A stretch of DNA of 64,000 nt, taken from Casuarina equisetifolia. Its lineage: Eukaryota > Streptophyta > Magnoliopsida > Fagales > Casuarinaceae. Below, piece by piece: positions 23,669 through 34,818 of the stretch. The first letter of the stretch is position 1. Each line of letters opens with the position of its first letter. The notes beneath the pieces were generated by a model. That model had not been told where the DNA came from. It did no database searches and saw nothing but the letters and a program-made list of their open reading frames with translations. The DNA lies in the NCBI GenBank assembly GCA_028551475.1, contig CM052361.1:4967501-5031500 (forward strand), written 5' to 3'. The position numbers and the translations under genes were made by a program.

Positions 23669-25261
23669 ATGGGGACGATTATGGATACAATCAATGTGTT
23701 AGTAGTCCTTTGGTACCTATTCTTTGTCAATTGTCAAGCAAATCAAAGTACTTTTTGCCAAAGAAAAGAAAGTGAAGCCCCTTTGAGCTTCAAACAATAT
23801 ATCAATGACCTTTCAAATTTATTTTCCACTTCGAAGATAGAGAATGTGGGAAACGGAGAGGAATTAGTTGTGATTGCCTAGCTAAAATTGTGGTGCAACT
23901 AAATCTTAGACATCCATATCTGCATAATATTTTTGAAGATTTTACCCTATGAATTGGTGAATTTAGAAATAATTTCTTTATAAGAATGATATCATCTTCA
24001 TTATTTGCATCTAAATTCAAATGCTTTTGAAGATGATAATATTCAAATTTGTTTTGGTCTTTTTCAAAATTTAAAATATACCTAAAAATTACATATCTAG
24101 GTTTCAACATGGTCGTGGAAGATCTTGACTAATTATCTATATTTTTCATGTTAGAATCCCATGACATATCAATCTCAGGAGTGATAACTATGAAAACAAT
24201 TTTCTTGTTAGATAACTATTAAAATTATATTTGTGGAGTGTGAACTTTACCCCTATGAGCATTTATTCTTTTCTTCCATATGCAATATGTTCAATTGAGC
24301 ATAATTCTAAATTTCAAGTTCGTTGCCTGATCAACTGACTCAAAATCTATCGGTTCTCAATTTAGAACATAACTCTCTCTAGTTCAAGCTCCATATCTAT
24401 GGATAAACTATCATCATTTAAGGTATTACTTCTCTTTGGTAACTCTGTTTCTGGCCCAATTCTCATGTCTGTAGGTAAATTGTTCTCCCAATTTTCATAA
24501 TCAGCTAAATGAAACAATTCCAGAAAGTTTTGAAGATCTTCTGAATCTTAAAAATTTCGACATTTCTAACAAAATACTGAATGGAACTATTTAAGAAATG
24601 CATCTTTGCAAGCTAATAAGGCTAAAAACATTTCTAGCCTCTTCAAATGGATTGAATTTGAATGTGAGTTCAAATTGATTCCTTTTTTTCCATTCTACAC
24701 TTTTAGCAATAAGTGGGACGGCTATTTTTTGAATAGAATCTATCACAGAAACATCTTCAATCTCTATTGGCTATAATTTTTTAAATCTTTTAAACAATCA
24801 TCTCCACGGTAATATTCCAAACAATTTTAATGGTATGAAACAGTTGAAGTCTTTAGGTTTTTCACGGAATCAACTCACAAGTGTAATATCTCATACCATG
24901 ACAAATTTTCATTCTTGAGTAATTTAAACTTATAATAACCTCCCTAAGAATTCCTACCAATACACAATTGCAAAGCTTCAACAAATTTGATTTCATTGGT
25001 AATGACAACCTATGTAGGCCTCCACTTACAACGCCCTGCCCTGGCGATGACACATCCCCAAAGCCAGTACTAAGTGTCTATGATGGAGGTGGCGAGAATG
25101 GGGCTGGATGGACAAGGAATAGTATTATATGGGCATTAGCGTTTGGATATTTGGTGGGTTTTTGGGGTGTACTGGGTCCATTAGCATTCAACAAGGCTTG
25201 GAGATACGGATGTTATAGGTTCTAGGATGATTAGAGGTATCGACTCGTTGGTGGCATCTAA
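23669..25261 (+). pseudogene. Second RLP of unit B, degenerate pseudogene (B2)
   Basis: It begins MGTIMDTINVLVVLWYLFF (signal-peptide-like), then CQRKESEAPLSFKQYINDLS, the start of an LRRNT. The frame closes at 23879-23881. Scattered LRR remnants continue (24300-24900), and the C-terminal end is recognisable: FNKFDFIGNDNLC, PCPGDDTSPKPV, DGGGENG, a helix-like segment WALAFGYLVGFWGVLGPLAF and a tail ending GGI before TAA (25259-25261). Many stops and frame changes and large missing LRR blocks make it non-functional. Its 3' end resembles RLP-E more than RLP-B. Confidence 0.8.
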
Positions 25262-28084
25262 AAGCATAAAAGCAGGCAGAGGACGTGTTCTGTGTGCTGT
25301 GGATTGAAGAATAAGAAAAGCTTGCTTTCATTCGATAAAAGAATGCTTTCAGACTTTGTTTGTCACGTTCTACTAACCTATTTAATTTGCTTAAATAATT
25401 TAAGAACTAAAACATTCCAAAAATAAATAAAAATACTTCATCATAAAAACACTAATTAATAAAAAATGTTTTGGAGAAAATTGTCAAGAACTTTGAATCT
25501 CCTCTTTAGTCGGACCACAGACGGACCACAAAGGACGCACCTGGGTGGACAACAATTGTGAAAAGATTCTCCTTACTTTCTTTTATAGCTGAAGAAGTTA
25601 CGTAGTTGACTTGGAGTTGCAGCCTGCAATCCTGGGCGGGCATGGAACAAATAATTCTTGTAAGGTATATCAAACATAAACAAAGATGATAAAATCTTAG
25701 ATTCAAACATCAAATTGGGCCACGAAGAGGTCATTATTAAACGCCTTGGGTAATGATACTCATTGCAAATAATAATATTTTTGATAGACATTAGTTCCTT
25801 ATCAAAACAGTCCAAATAGCGACAATTTTTTTGAATATTTAATTTTGGTCACCTATTCATCTCGTATGCTCGGTTTTGTGTAGTCTAGGTTTGATTTTCT
25901 CCTTTATGTTTTTTTGCACACCATATTTGGTTATTTGATTAGGACAATTTAATGATATAATAAAGTTTAAAGGAGAATGCTCTGAGAAAATTATTATGAA
26001 CACTCCAGGGAATGATGCTCATAGCAATAGTGACTAGGCCATTAATTTCTTGTTAAGACGTTGTAAAACAAAAAGATTGATAATACTTAGTATCTTTTAT
26101 ACATATTTTTTTTGTTATCAATATGGTCCAAATAAGAGGATGTTGCAATCTCCTAGTAAGCCCGACCACTTATTGTTAAGTAAGGACATATTTGGGCTTA
26201 GATCCAATCATGATCTAAAGAAAAAATTAACAGCACACATTTTGTTTTATTTTATTTTTTAAAAGATTAATTATCATTTATTGTTAAGTTTCATGAAGTA
26301 AATATAAAAACTTAGAAAGTAATTTATAAAGAGATGAATTTCTTCACTTGGTATTTTAAGGTTTTAGATTAAATATGATAAATCTTTATAAAAATTTACA
26401 TAGTATTAAAGCTAATTTTTGAGATGGGAATATATTTCTTAATATGACATTAGAGCCTAAGTGCTTCCTTAACACCCCTATAAATCTAATAAGGCCTAGA
26501 GTCTACACAAAAAATAACATCACAAAATAGTTTGTATCAAACTATTATAATAAAAAGGCATGTTGTGGTGTAGAATTCAGTCTCATATTATTAAGATATG
26601 AGTGTTTGTACGTGGTTAAATATAAGTATGTCGATCTACTTCATAATTTAGCTTTTAAGATAATAATGAGTTTTTTTAAATATAATATCAAAACTTAGAT
26701 TCTTTATTAGCACTCATAGATATGAATAAACCTAAAATTCACCATGTTTGGTTATTTCTTTTGAACAATTTAACGATATACTAAGGTTCAATGAAGAATA
26801 CTAGGATTTTCTAACTCCCTTGAAACTAATGACTTTTGGGGAGCTTATCTCAAAGAAATCTAAGGCCGATCGCAAAAGGCGTGTGAATCATTGAGAGGTC
26901 TTCATCTTCCACAGCGATAGTCAATGTAACAACCACGATATTACTTGGAGAGGCCACTAAGTCACCATTAATTTTCAAATAAAGTGGGGCTGTTGATTTG
27001 AGTCTTCGGATCAAAGTGTAGGACGTGGCATTGATGCGCTTAAGTCTTCAGGTATGCCGTGTGGGGAGGAGGGCTGGACTTTGTTTTAAGCATTACAATT
27101 TCTAGGCCTAGAGGAGGTCGTTTACTTCAGTCTTTGAGCAACGTGCGGGACGGGGCATTAGTGCGTTTTGCCTTCCACGGGTATAGTTTACGTGACCTTC
27201 CACGCTGCCGTGTGTGGAGGGCTTGACTTTGTCTTAAGCCTTCGACAATTGAGTCACTACAACTTCTCGTGCATAAAAGGGTGGTTGATTTGGGTCACGG
27301 GACAAAAGATCTGGACCAAAGCATGGGTCGGGACGTCTAATTCTCTTGATCTTCCAAGACTATGAATCTATGAATCACCCATCTTCCACTCTGCCCCAAA
27401 GAAACGTCCAATGAACAAGAAGTGTTTGTGCCTTAGGATATGGCTCTCTTTAGTAACATATTTTCCAGAATAAATTACAATATATTCTCCGTCCTCCACA
27501 GAACAATAATTTAAAGATAAATGCTAACTATTTTTCACATATAAAGTCTAGTTATTTATAGAAGAATGAAACAGATAAATATTAAAGTCAAACTAAGTGA
27601 ACATAAAAAAAGAAAAGAAAACGAAATTGGAGGTAGGTCTTTATTCTTTATAGGTCTTTGCCTTCTTCTGCGAGAGGATAGTTTTGCAGTACAAAGAACA
27701 TTTGAATTTTTTAGAGAACTTCATATTCCACAATGACAATCATTCAACGTTAAAGCCACGATGGTCCTTGGGGAAGCCACTATGTCACCATCGAATTTCT
27801 AATACAAAGGGGGTCAATGATATGAGTCTCGGATCAACGTGCGGGACAGGGCATTAATGCGCTTAGTCTTCCACAGCTCTGCCGTGTGGGGAGGGCTTGA
27901 CTTTGTTTCAAAATAAATCAAGGAATTTTAAGTCCTTCGATAACAGTAATACTTAGACTTGTGTGTACGAGTATAAATCTTGTTAAGTCAGTTGTAAACG
28001 AAAAATTTATAATAAGAGTATGTATACAACAACAGTGGATTCGATTTGAAGAGATACTTCAGTTTTGTACGACTACGTCAAACG
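25262..28084. repeat. Unit B/C spacer: PGD-distal piece and shared modules
   Basis: No gene is seen. Positions 25340-25800 resemble sequence upstream of PGD (GCAGCCTGCAATCCTGGGCGGGCATGGAACAAA matches 62361-62390). Then come the CGGTCCAAATAAGAGGATG-type block (25990-26250), the AT-rich block (26280-26740), and amplified-module cores at about 27025-27070, 27140-27215 and 27845-27895. An AT-rich block at 27480-27640 recurs at 37760, 38190 and 48930. Confidence 0.5.
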
Positions 28085-28160
28085 TGAAATGCTACCGTTA
28101 GATGTATTCGGAACTCGGAGATCTTTCTGTGATTGAAGGCATGCAGGGAATCGCGGGTCC
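28085..28160 (-). pseudogene. Antisense RLP scrap
   Basis: Read on the reverse strand one frame gives PRFPACLQSQKDLRV followed by SNGSIS. This matches the PQFPAWIESQKDLLILDLSNSRIS stretch of the intact receptors in this window, but with LQSQ and NGSIS as in a different RLP subfamily. About 75 bp is recognisable. It abuts PGD leader copy III and recurs at 50060-50159 beside PGD copy IV, so the two pieces travel together. Confidence 0.6.
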
Positions 28161-28179
28161 ACCCTCGATGATCTCTAAC

Positions 28180-28456
28180 AGATATGTGCTATTTTTATGT
28201 GTTTAATGACGGGTTGTTAGTGCGTTGTGGGTGATCACCACTTTTTTGATTTCCTTGGTTCTCCTTCTTTTCTCTGGTTTTGATCATTTGCCTTTATGAC
28301 TTGTTTTTGAACTCCTGTTTACTATAAATTGATCCTCTGTTTTTTTAAAAGTTGTAAGGAAAATTTGTGATTTGATATAAAATTGCTAAAAATTTCTACG
28401 TTGTCAATCGATTTCTTGTTAGCAGGGTTACGTGTTGGTGTGAATTGTGGCCTAGA
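28180..28456 (+). repeat. Decayed copy III of the PGD leader
   Basis: It matches the PGD leader region from about 62795 to 63160. Landmarks are TGTGCTATTTTTATGTG, GTTAGTGCGTTGTGGGTGATCACC, TTTTTTGATTTCCTTGGTTCTCCTTC and GGTGTGAATTGTGGCCTAGAGTT. It then switches abruptly into an amplified-module core (GCCGTGTGGGGAGG, about 28461). The upstream promoter half is missing and replaced by the antisense RLP scrap. Confidence 0.7.
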
Positions 28457-28955
28457 GTTATGCCGTGTGGGGAGGCCTTGACTTTGTTTTAAAGATTGGG
28501 TGATTGATTTGGGTCTTCGCACCAAGGAATGGGATGTTTCATCAATCTCTCTTAATATGTCATAACCATGGTCATGTTGCTGTTTAGGTTGGGGTGGGGG
28601 GCGGGGCGCATTATTGTGTGGATTTGGCTTTTTAGTCACCCTTAATTTGACGTACAAAAAGGTGATGGTTGGTTCTGAACTTTGGACCAAATAATGGGGC
28701 AAGGCATCTAGATGTGTCAGCACTATGAGTCTAAGAAACGTCCAATGCACATGGAAGTGTTTTTGCCTTGGGCTATTAAATCACTATCAATTTTAAGTGT
28801 AGAAAGGAATGATTGGTTTCAGTCTCTTTGGGGTAAAGCATAGGAGGATAAATACAATGTTCTTGACATGTCACATTGTGTAATACTATATTATCTGTTG
28901 AGGCACTTGGCAAATAAAAAATATGAAAATTTTCATTTGGATCATGAAAAGAGCT
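28457..28955. repeat. Amplified-module copy and RLP upstream block
   Basis: A module core at about 28460-28495 is followed by the submodule with AAGTGTTTTTGCCTTGGGC and CACTATCAATTTTAAGTGTAG. The same stretch precedes N-terminal RLP relics at 38700-38850 and 50990-51175, so it was probably their upstream region. No gene is seen. Confidence 0.45.
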
Positions 28956-29340
28956 ATGTATAGGAAGACCACTGTTTTGATAGTCTTTTTTTATGGTACA
29001 TATTATTCAACTATCATTTATATTAATTATCATTCCTAATCTTTGAAGAATATATCAAAGATTTTCTAATTTGATACTCATCTTGGACAAGTAAAAATAT
29101 TGTATACTAAGACATATTCTATTATATTGAATTACAGAAATCCACTATAATTTTTGAATTGAAGTTTGTTAGATTTGTAATTTATTTCCTTAGGAAATTT
29201 ATACTATTTTCATCACTAGATCTAAGTTCAAATGATTTTAAAGATACTCATATTCCATTTTTTTTTTTGCTTCTCGAATTCTGAAGCATTTTGGTTTATC
29301 TTATTTAATTTTGAATTGAAACACGGAAATATTTTAATGG
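28956..29340 (+). pseudogene. Eroded RLP N-terminal relic
   Basis: ATGTATAGGAAGACC aligns with the ATGGATTGGAAGACC start of the intact receptors. A hydrophobic stretch follows, then TCTTTGAAGAATATATCAAAGATTTTC (compare FKQHVKDPS) and TCATCTTGGACAAGT (compare LSSWTG). Further on, CACTAGATCTAAGTTCAAATGATTTTAAAGAT matches the first LRR (DLSFNDFED). It is full of stops and small gaps. Equivalent relics lie at 38854 and 51175. Confidence 0.6.
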
Positions 29341-30682
29341 TTGTCTAAATTTTCATTTTAAAAAAATGTATATATGGATATGACTAATTTTGGCTTAGTA
29401 TCTAACTATTTTCATATCATATTTCCACCATGGGTTATTAATCTTTGTTTGATAAAAACCTTATATATGAATATGATTAAAAAAAATTTAAATCAAATTT
29501 ACACCATTGTTCAGGTTTAATTTGAGTTTCAGTTTCATACATATTGCAAGATAATCGTGACAAGTATGGCAACAATTCCATATATAAAGTCAAGAGAAGT
29601 CGAAGATGGTCCACAAAGGAACAAACGTATTTTGCTTTGTAGAAAAAATATTACGACTTCTAAATTTTCTTAACCTTGTTTTTGCTATACAGAAAATCCC
29701 TATCTGTACAAAAAGTGGCCGCCTTTTTTTTTTTTTTTAATTTTAATACAATGTATTACAAATTAATTTATAATATATATTAAATACTTGTCTTTTCGAC
29801 ACAAAATGCTTATTTATTTCACTCATACAAGTATGCCAGTGTTAGGTATTGTTGTTATCGAAGGACTTAAAATTCCTAATACATTTTGGTTGTAAGTTAT
29901 GAATAACTCTCCCCGTTGAACATAACTGAGAAGCTCAGCACAACGAAATTCCATGACTGATCTCGGTTTCATAGATACAATGTTTACGTGCTTGCCAGGC
30001 TGCGCCCTAGTGAGGGCCCGTTGCTAAACAGCACATTTTTCGGCATAGCCCTCATTTTCCAGTCCATAGAGGGGTGATGGAAGTCTCTGGACCAAGCCGT
30101 GGAACAGGGTCGTCTGTAACAAATTTCTGCTGCAATGATTTGAGTCTTCCACTGCTCTCACGTCTCTGCCGCGTGGGGAGGGCTTGACTTTGTTTTAAGC
30201 TTTTGGATGATTCCGTCCCCGTTGTAACAGTTAATTTGGCTCTTCGCACTAGAAGTTGGGAATTTACTCCCAATCTCTCTTAATCTATAATAATGATAGT
30301 GACATTGCTGTTTCGGGAGGTCCATTGGCCTTGACTCTGTGTGCCCTAGGCTCTTGAGTCACCCTCAATGTAATGTAGGAAAAGGGGATGGTTGATTCCG
30401 AATTTATGACCAAGAAATGGGATAAGGCATCTAATTCTCATGATCTTTCACTACTATGAGGCTAAGAAATGTCTAATGTCTAATGTCTAATGTCCATGAA
30501 AGTGTTTGCGCCTTGGGCTATTAAGCCATTGTCAATTTTAAGGGTAAAAAGGACTAATTGGCAAAGCATATGATAATGAATACAATGCTCTTGATATATC
30601 ACATTGGTGTAATACACTTTTCCATTCAATCACTTTGCAAAGAAAAAATATGGAGTTTTTCCTTCGAGTCATGACCCGGGCT
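29341..30682. repeat. AT-rich spacer with a promoter-block copy
   Basis: AT-rich sequence without a gene. At 29995-30115 a copy of the RLP proximal block is present (GAGGGCCCGTTGCT, TTTTCCAGTCCATAGAGGGGTGATGG, GGAACAGGGTCGTCT), followed by an amplified-module core (about 30140-30190). A small TAATGTC tandem run (about 30470-30500, four copies) precedes an AAGTGTTTGCGCCTTGGGC submodule. The arrangement resembles 51990-52470 in unit E. Confidence 0.45.
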
Positions 30683-30805
30683 GTTGATAAGAAGACCATT
30701 GTTTTAGTAGTCATTTTGTATTGGTACCACTTATTTAGCTATTTTGTGTGTCAATCATCATGCAAGTTTAAATGTCCTTATTATCCTCCTTAACAAATTA
30801 CTTGT
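30683..30805 (+). pseudogene. Eroded RLP signal-peptide relic
   Basis: AAGAAGACCATTGTTTTAGTAGTC matches the KKTIVLVV signal-peptide region. It is followed by TATTGGTACCAC, TTAGCTATTTTGTGTGTCAATCATCATGCAAG (compare SATCYVNCHG) and then sequence that no longer aligns. This is the unit C equivalent of the relic at 3945. It is too short and too damaged to code. Confidence 0.55.
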
Positions 30806-32489
30806 AATAACTTGTAGCTCATGTTGATGTATTTTCTACATAAGTTGCTTTGATTCATATTGATTTTCAATTCAAAAATAATTTTTAATTTGAAAATTGA
30901 TGACCCATTAGTTAAAAGGAACATTTATTTTGAATTAATCATTAATATTTGTTTTAATTCTAAGATCTAAATGTAATCTAATTTCTATGGAGTTGGAGGA
31001 CACCCAATAGGTCATTCCAATTTATGATGATTTATAACTATTTGGATTACTAAATTTTGGCTCGTTAAAGTTCTTGAACTCCGAAAGTTTCGTGAGTTCG
31101 ATTGCCTTGCGTGTATTATATGGTAGAAAGATCTCCAAAAGTTCTAGTTAAAATAGATAATGCGGAGTCCTCGTTTGATCGTCTCTGTTTTGTTTTTGTT
31201 GAGAGGCATGACCCTGCCCGCGCGGCAAGCGCTCTGTGTCACTCAGTCCAAACATACGAGTGCAAACGTCCACTTGAGTAGCAGGCCCATGATGGTCCTA
31301 CTCCTACTATAAAGTATAGGATTATAGAATTACGTGTGTAATTGTTTTATATAATGGATTATTTAATTGGTAATTATACACAATGAAAAATATGGCAATT
31401 TTTTTTTTTTTTTTTAAAGCTTTGTCTCTTACCTTCTGCCGTTTTTCGGCCGCTGTTACGTTTTCCGGGAGAAGTTTTTCCATTGTAATTACCATTTCCA
31501 AGTGTTTTCCTAGACACAACCATTTTTGGTTATTTCTTTAGAACAATTTAACGATATACTGAGGTTTAATGAGGAATACTAGGATTTTCTAACTCCCTTG
31601 AAATTAAGGACTTTTGAGCAAGTTATCTCAAAGGAATCTATGGCCGATCGCAAAAGGTGTGTGAATCGTTGAGAGATCTTCATCTTCCACAACGACAGTC
31701 GATGTAATAGCCACGATATTACTTGGGGAGGCCACTAAGTCACCATCAATTTTCTAATGCAGTGTGGCTGTTGACTTGAGTCTTCGGATCAAAGTGTAGG
31801 AGGGGACATTACTGCGCTTAGTCTTCGGCTATGCCGTGTGGGGAGGGCTGGACTTTGTTTTAAGCACTACAATTTCTAGGCCTAAAGGAGGTCGTTTACA
31901 TCAAGTCTTTGAGCAACGTGCAGGACGTGGCATTAATGTGCTGAGCCTTCCACGATCTTCCACGCTGCCGCGTGGGGTGGACTTGACTTCTTTGAACGGG
32001 AGAGCCTGTATCTTCAGTCCAACAAACAAAGATCTTGGTATTCCTTTTTCATTATGTGTTGAGATTATCTTATTAAGGAACAATAATTTCATAATTAATT
32101 ACATGGTGACACCATCTTCTCCGTTGCAATAGGTTCAGAGGAGTGGATTCTCTTACGCCGGTGAACCTTATCTTATCGAAGTACTTACAATTCTGTATTA
32201 TGGTTTTTTAGTTGAACACTAGCGAGATGCTTATCTCACAGGAAGTCATGGCTGATCTTAAGGTATCTCTATTTACCATCATTTTCTAGTCCCCGAGGAA
32301 CGAACGATGGGTATCTCTTTTTCCACAAAAGGATAGCTTTATAATACAGAGAAATGTGAATTTTAGAGAGGTCTTCGTCTTCCACTATGATAATCAATCA
32401 ACATAACAACCTCGATGCTCCTTGGGGGGGCCACTATGTCACCATCACATTTCTGATACAAAGGGGTCGTCGATTTGAGTCTCGGATCA
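30806..32489. repeat. Unit C spacer, nearly identical in part to unit B
   Basis: No gene is seen. Positions 31310-32490 closely copy 17250-18420, including the exon-like segment at 31433-31505 and module cores at about 31800-31850 and 31920-31975. A T-run lies at 31399-31415. At about 32493 the sequence jumps to the RLP promoter (AGTACAGGATGGCTTTACAG), skipping the 1.1 kb that unit B has at this point (about 18422-19522). Confidence 0.6.
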
Positions 32490-32954
32490 AAGTACAGGAT
32501 GGCTTTACAGTACTAAGGAGTGTGATTTTTGAGAGCTTCTCATCTACCGCAACGACAATTGATGTAACAACATTGCCGCTTGTAGAAGTCATAATATTTA
32601 TGTCGCCATCGGTTTCTAATACAACTGGGTATGCTTAATTTTGGTCTTTGGACAAGGCAGTTGGACCGGTGGATCATGTGTTTTCACAAGCGAAAATCTT
32701 TTCATTGTAGAAAGTGCGCGTGAACGGTTGAAAAAAAGTACTGAGGATAGAAACAAGAGAGGAGAATGGTCAAAAGATATCTATCAATGTTTTGATAACC
32801 CACATTCATGCTTCCAACCTTTTCGTCTCCTATATATAGGTTGCCGCCTAACTAGAGTGTACAACCCATTTCTGTAATACTTAGTTCTCCATTGTGTCGC
32901 TTGAAAAAGAGAAAGAGGAAAAAATACTTCTACTTTGTGTCACACGGAAAGGCT
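32490..32954 (+). promoter_or_regulatory. Promoter and 5' leader of RLP-C
   Basis: The TATA box TATATATA lies at 32831-32838, 117 nt before the ATG at 32955. CAACGACAATTGATGTAAC, GGACCGGTGGATCATGTG and TTTTCATTGTAGAAAGTG are shared with RLP-B almost base for base. The distal part of the promoter block (GAGGGCCCGTTGCTC) has been lost through the junction at about 32493. Confidence 0.65.
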
Positions 32955-34818
32955 ATGGATTGGAAGACCATTGTTTTGATAATACTTTTTCACTGGTATG
33001 TTTTCTTTTCAGCAACTTGCTATGTCAATTGTCATGGCAGTCCAGTTGTCCTTTGTAGAGAAAAAGAGAAAAAAGCCCTCTTAACCTTCGAACAACATGT
33101 CAAAGACCCTTCAAGTAAGCTTTCATCTTGGACGGGTAATGAATGTTGTACATGGAGAGGCATTAGTTGTGATAACATAACTGGACATGTTATCAAACTA
33201 AACCTCACAAATCCTTGTATTGATTATATAATGGATTGCTCAACATTCAATTTAGGTGGATATATAAATGATTCTTTAAAAGAATTAGATCATCTTCAAT
33301 ATTTTGATCTAAGTTTCAATAATTTTGAAGATCATCATATTCCAAGTGTTTTAGGTTCTTTCCAAAATTTAAAATATCTTAATTTGACTTTTGCTTTTCC
33401 TAATTTGAGAGCTAATAGTCTTAAATGGTTATCTAATCTTTCTTCATTAGAAACCTTGAGCCTGAAAGGGATTAATCTTAGCGAGATATCAAACCCTTTT
33501 CAGACCACATCTACATCATTGGTTACACTTGATTTGAGTTCCACTTTTATTCTTATTTCAATTCAAGTTTTTTTCATTTCCCTGCTCTTAGAAATGCATA
33601 TCTGTCCTATAACAACTTTAGAATCGTACCTAATTGGTTACACAATATAACTAATCTTGAAATTCTTGATCTTTCATCTAACTCTATTCAGCAACTTCTT
33701 CCAAATGATATTACTTTTCCTAATCAAGATCCTTTCCTTAACATGTCTAGCCTTAAAAGTTTAGATCTTCATGGTAATGAATTTTCCATTATACCTCATT
33801 CAATTTATAATTTAACTAATCTTGAAAAACTTGACGTCTCAGACAACTATATTACAGGTGTTCTTCCAAGTGATATGAATTACCTATCCCATCTAACTCA
33901 CCTTGATTTGTTTTTCAATAAACTCGAAGGAAAAATTCCAATTTCCTTGGGAAATTTGTGTAATCTCCGCTTTTTAGATCTTGCTTGGAACAATATGGAA
34001 GGAAAGTTGTGTGAACTTCTAGGAAATTCTTCCACATGCCGTGTGAAAAGTTTAGAGTTGTTAGACTTGAGATTTAATTCAATTTCAGGTACTTTGCCCA
34101 ATCAGTTGGGAGAATTTCAACAACTATATTCTCTCAATCTACCGGATAACTTGGTTTCTGGTCCGATTCCCATTTCCATTGGTAAATTGACTTCATTAAG
34201 CCGATTAGATGTGTCAGGCAATCGGTTGAATGAATCGATTCCCGCAGGTTTTGGAAATCTTTCAAATTTGGAAGAGTTAGACATCTCTAACAATACACTG
34301 GAAGGCTTTATTTCAGAGGTACATTTTTCCAACCTAACAAGGCTGAAACGGTTTTTCGCCAATTCAAATCAGTTGAATTTAACCGTACAATCAAATTGGA
34401 TTCCTCCTTTTCAACTTGAAGAGTTAGATATGGAATCTTGGCAAGTGGGGCCACAATTTCCTGCATGGCTTGAATCACAAAAAGATCTTCAATTTTTAGA
34501 TTTATCAAATTCAAGAATCTCAGATGTTATCCCTCCGTGGTTTTGGAGCCGTTGTTCCCAGTTCACTTATCTAGGGCTTTCTTATAACCGTCTTCGTGGG
34601 AATATTTCAGGTTTATCTTGTGAAGGCTTAATTAGCCTTCATTCAAACCACTTCTCTGGCCCACTCCCCCGTTTCTCTCCTACCATCAAATACTTGGATC
34701 TTTCTGATAACTTATTCCATGGGGCTCTCTCTCTTGTCCTTTGTGAACAAGGCTTGGAGATATTGATGCTACAAGTTGTGGGATGATGTGAGGTATCGAC
34801 TCGTTGGTGGCATCTAAA
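32955..34818 (+). pseudogene. RLP-C: RLP with frameshift and deleted 3' half
   Basis: It starts like RLP-B (signal peptide, LRRNT with ECCTWRGISCD). The frame is lost by one base near 33565-33575, next to a T-run, and continues in another frame from about 33577 to 34786. That frame carries LRRs FHFPALRNAYLSYNNFRIV, then NQDPFLNMSS to LFHGALSLVLCEQ. At about 34750 the ectodomain sequence joins the tail region of a second-RLP type gene (GGCTTGGAGATATTGATG...GTTGGTGGCATCTAA), out of frame. The last LRRs, island, membrane helix and tail are lost. If the frame change were a sequence error, the product would still be a secreted LRR fragment of about 610 aa. A working receptor is excluded. Confidence 0.85.
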
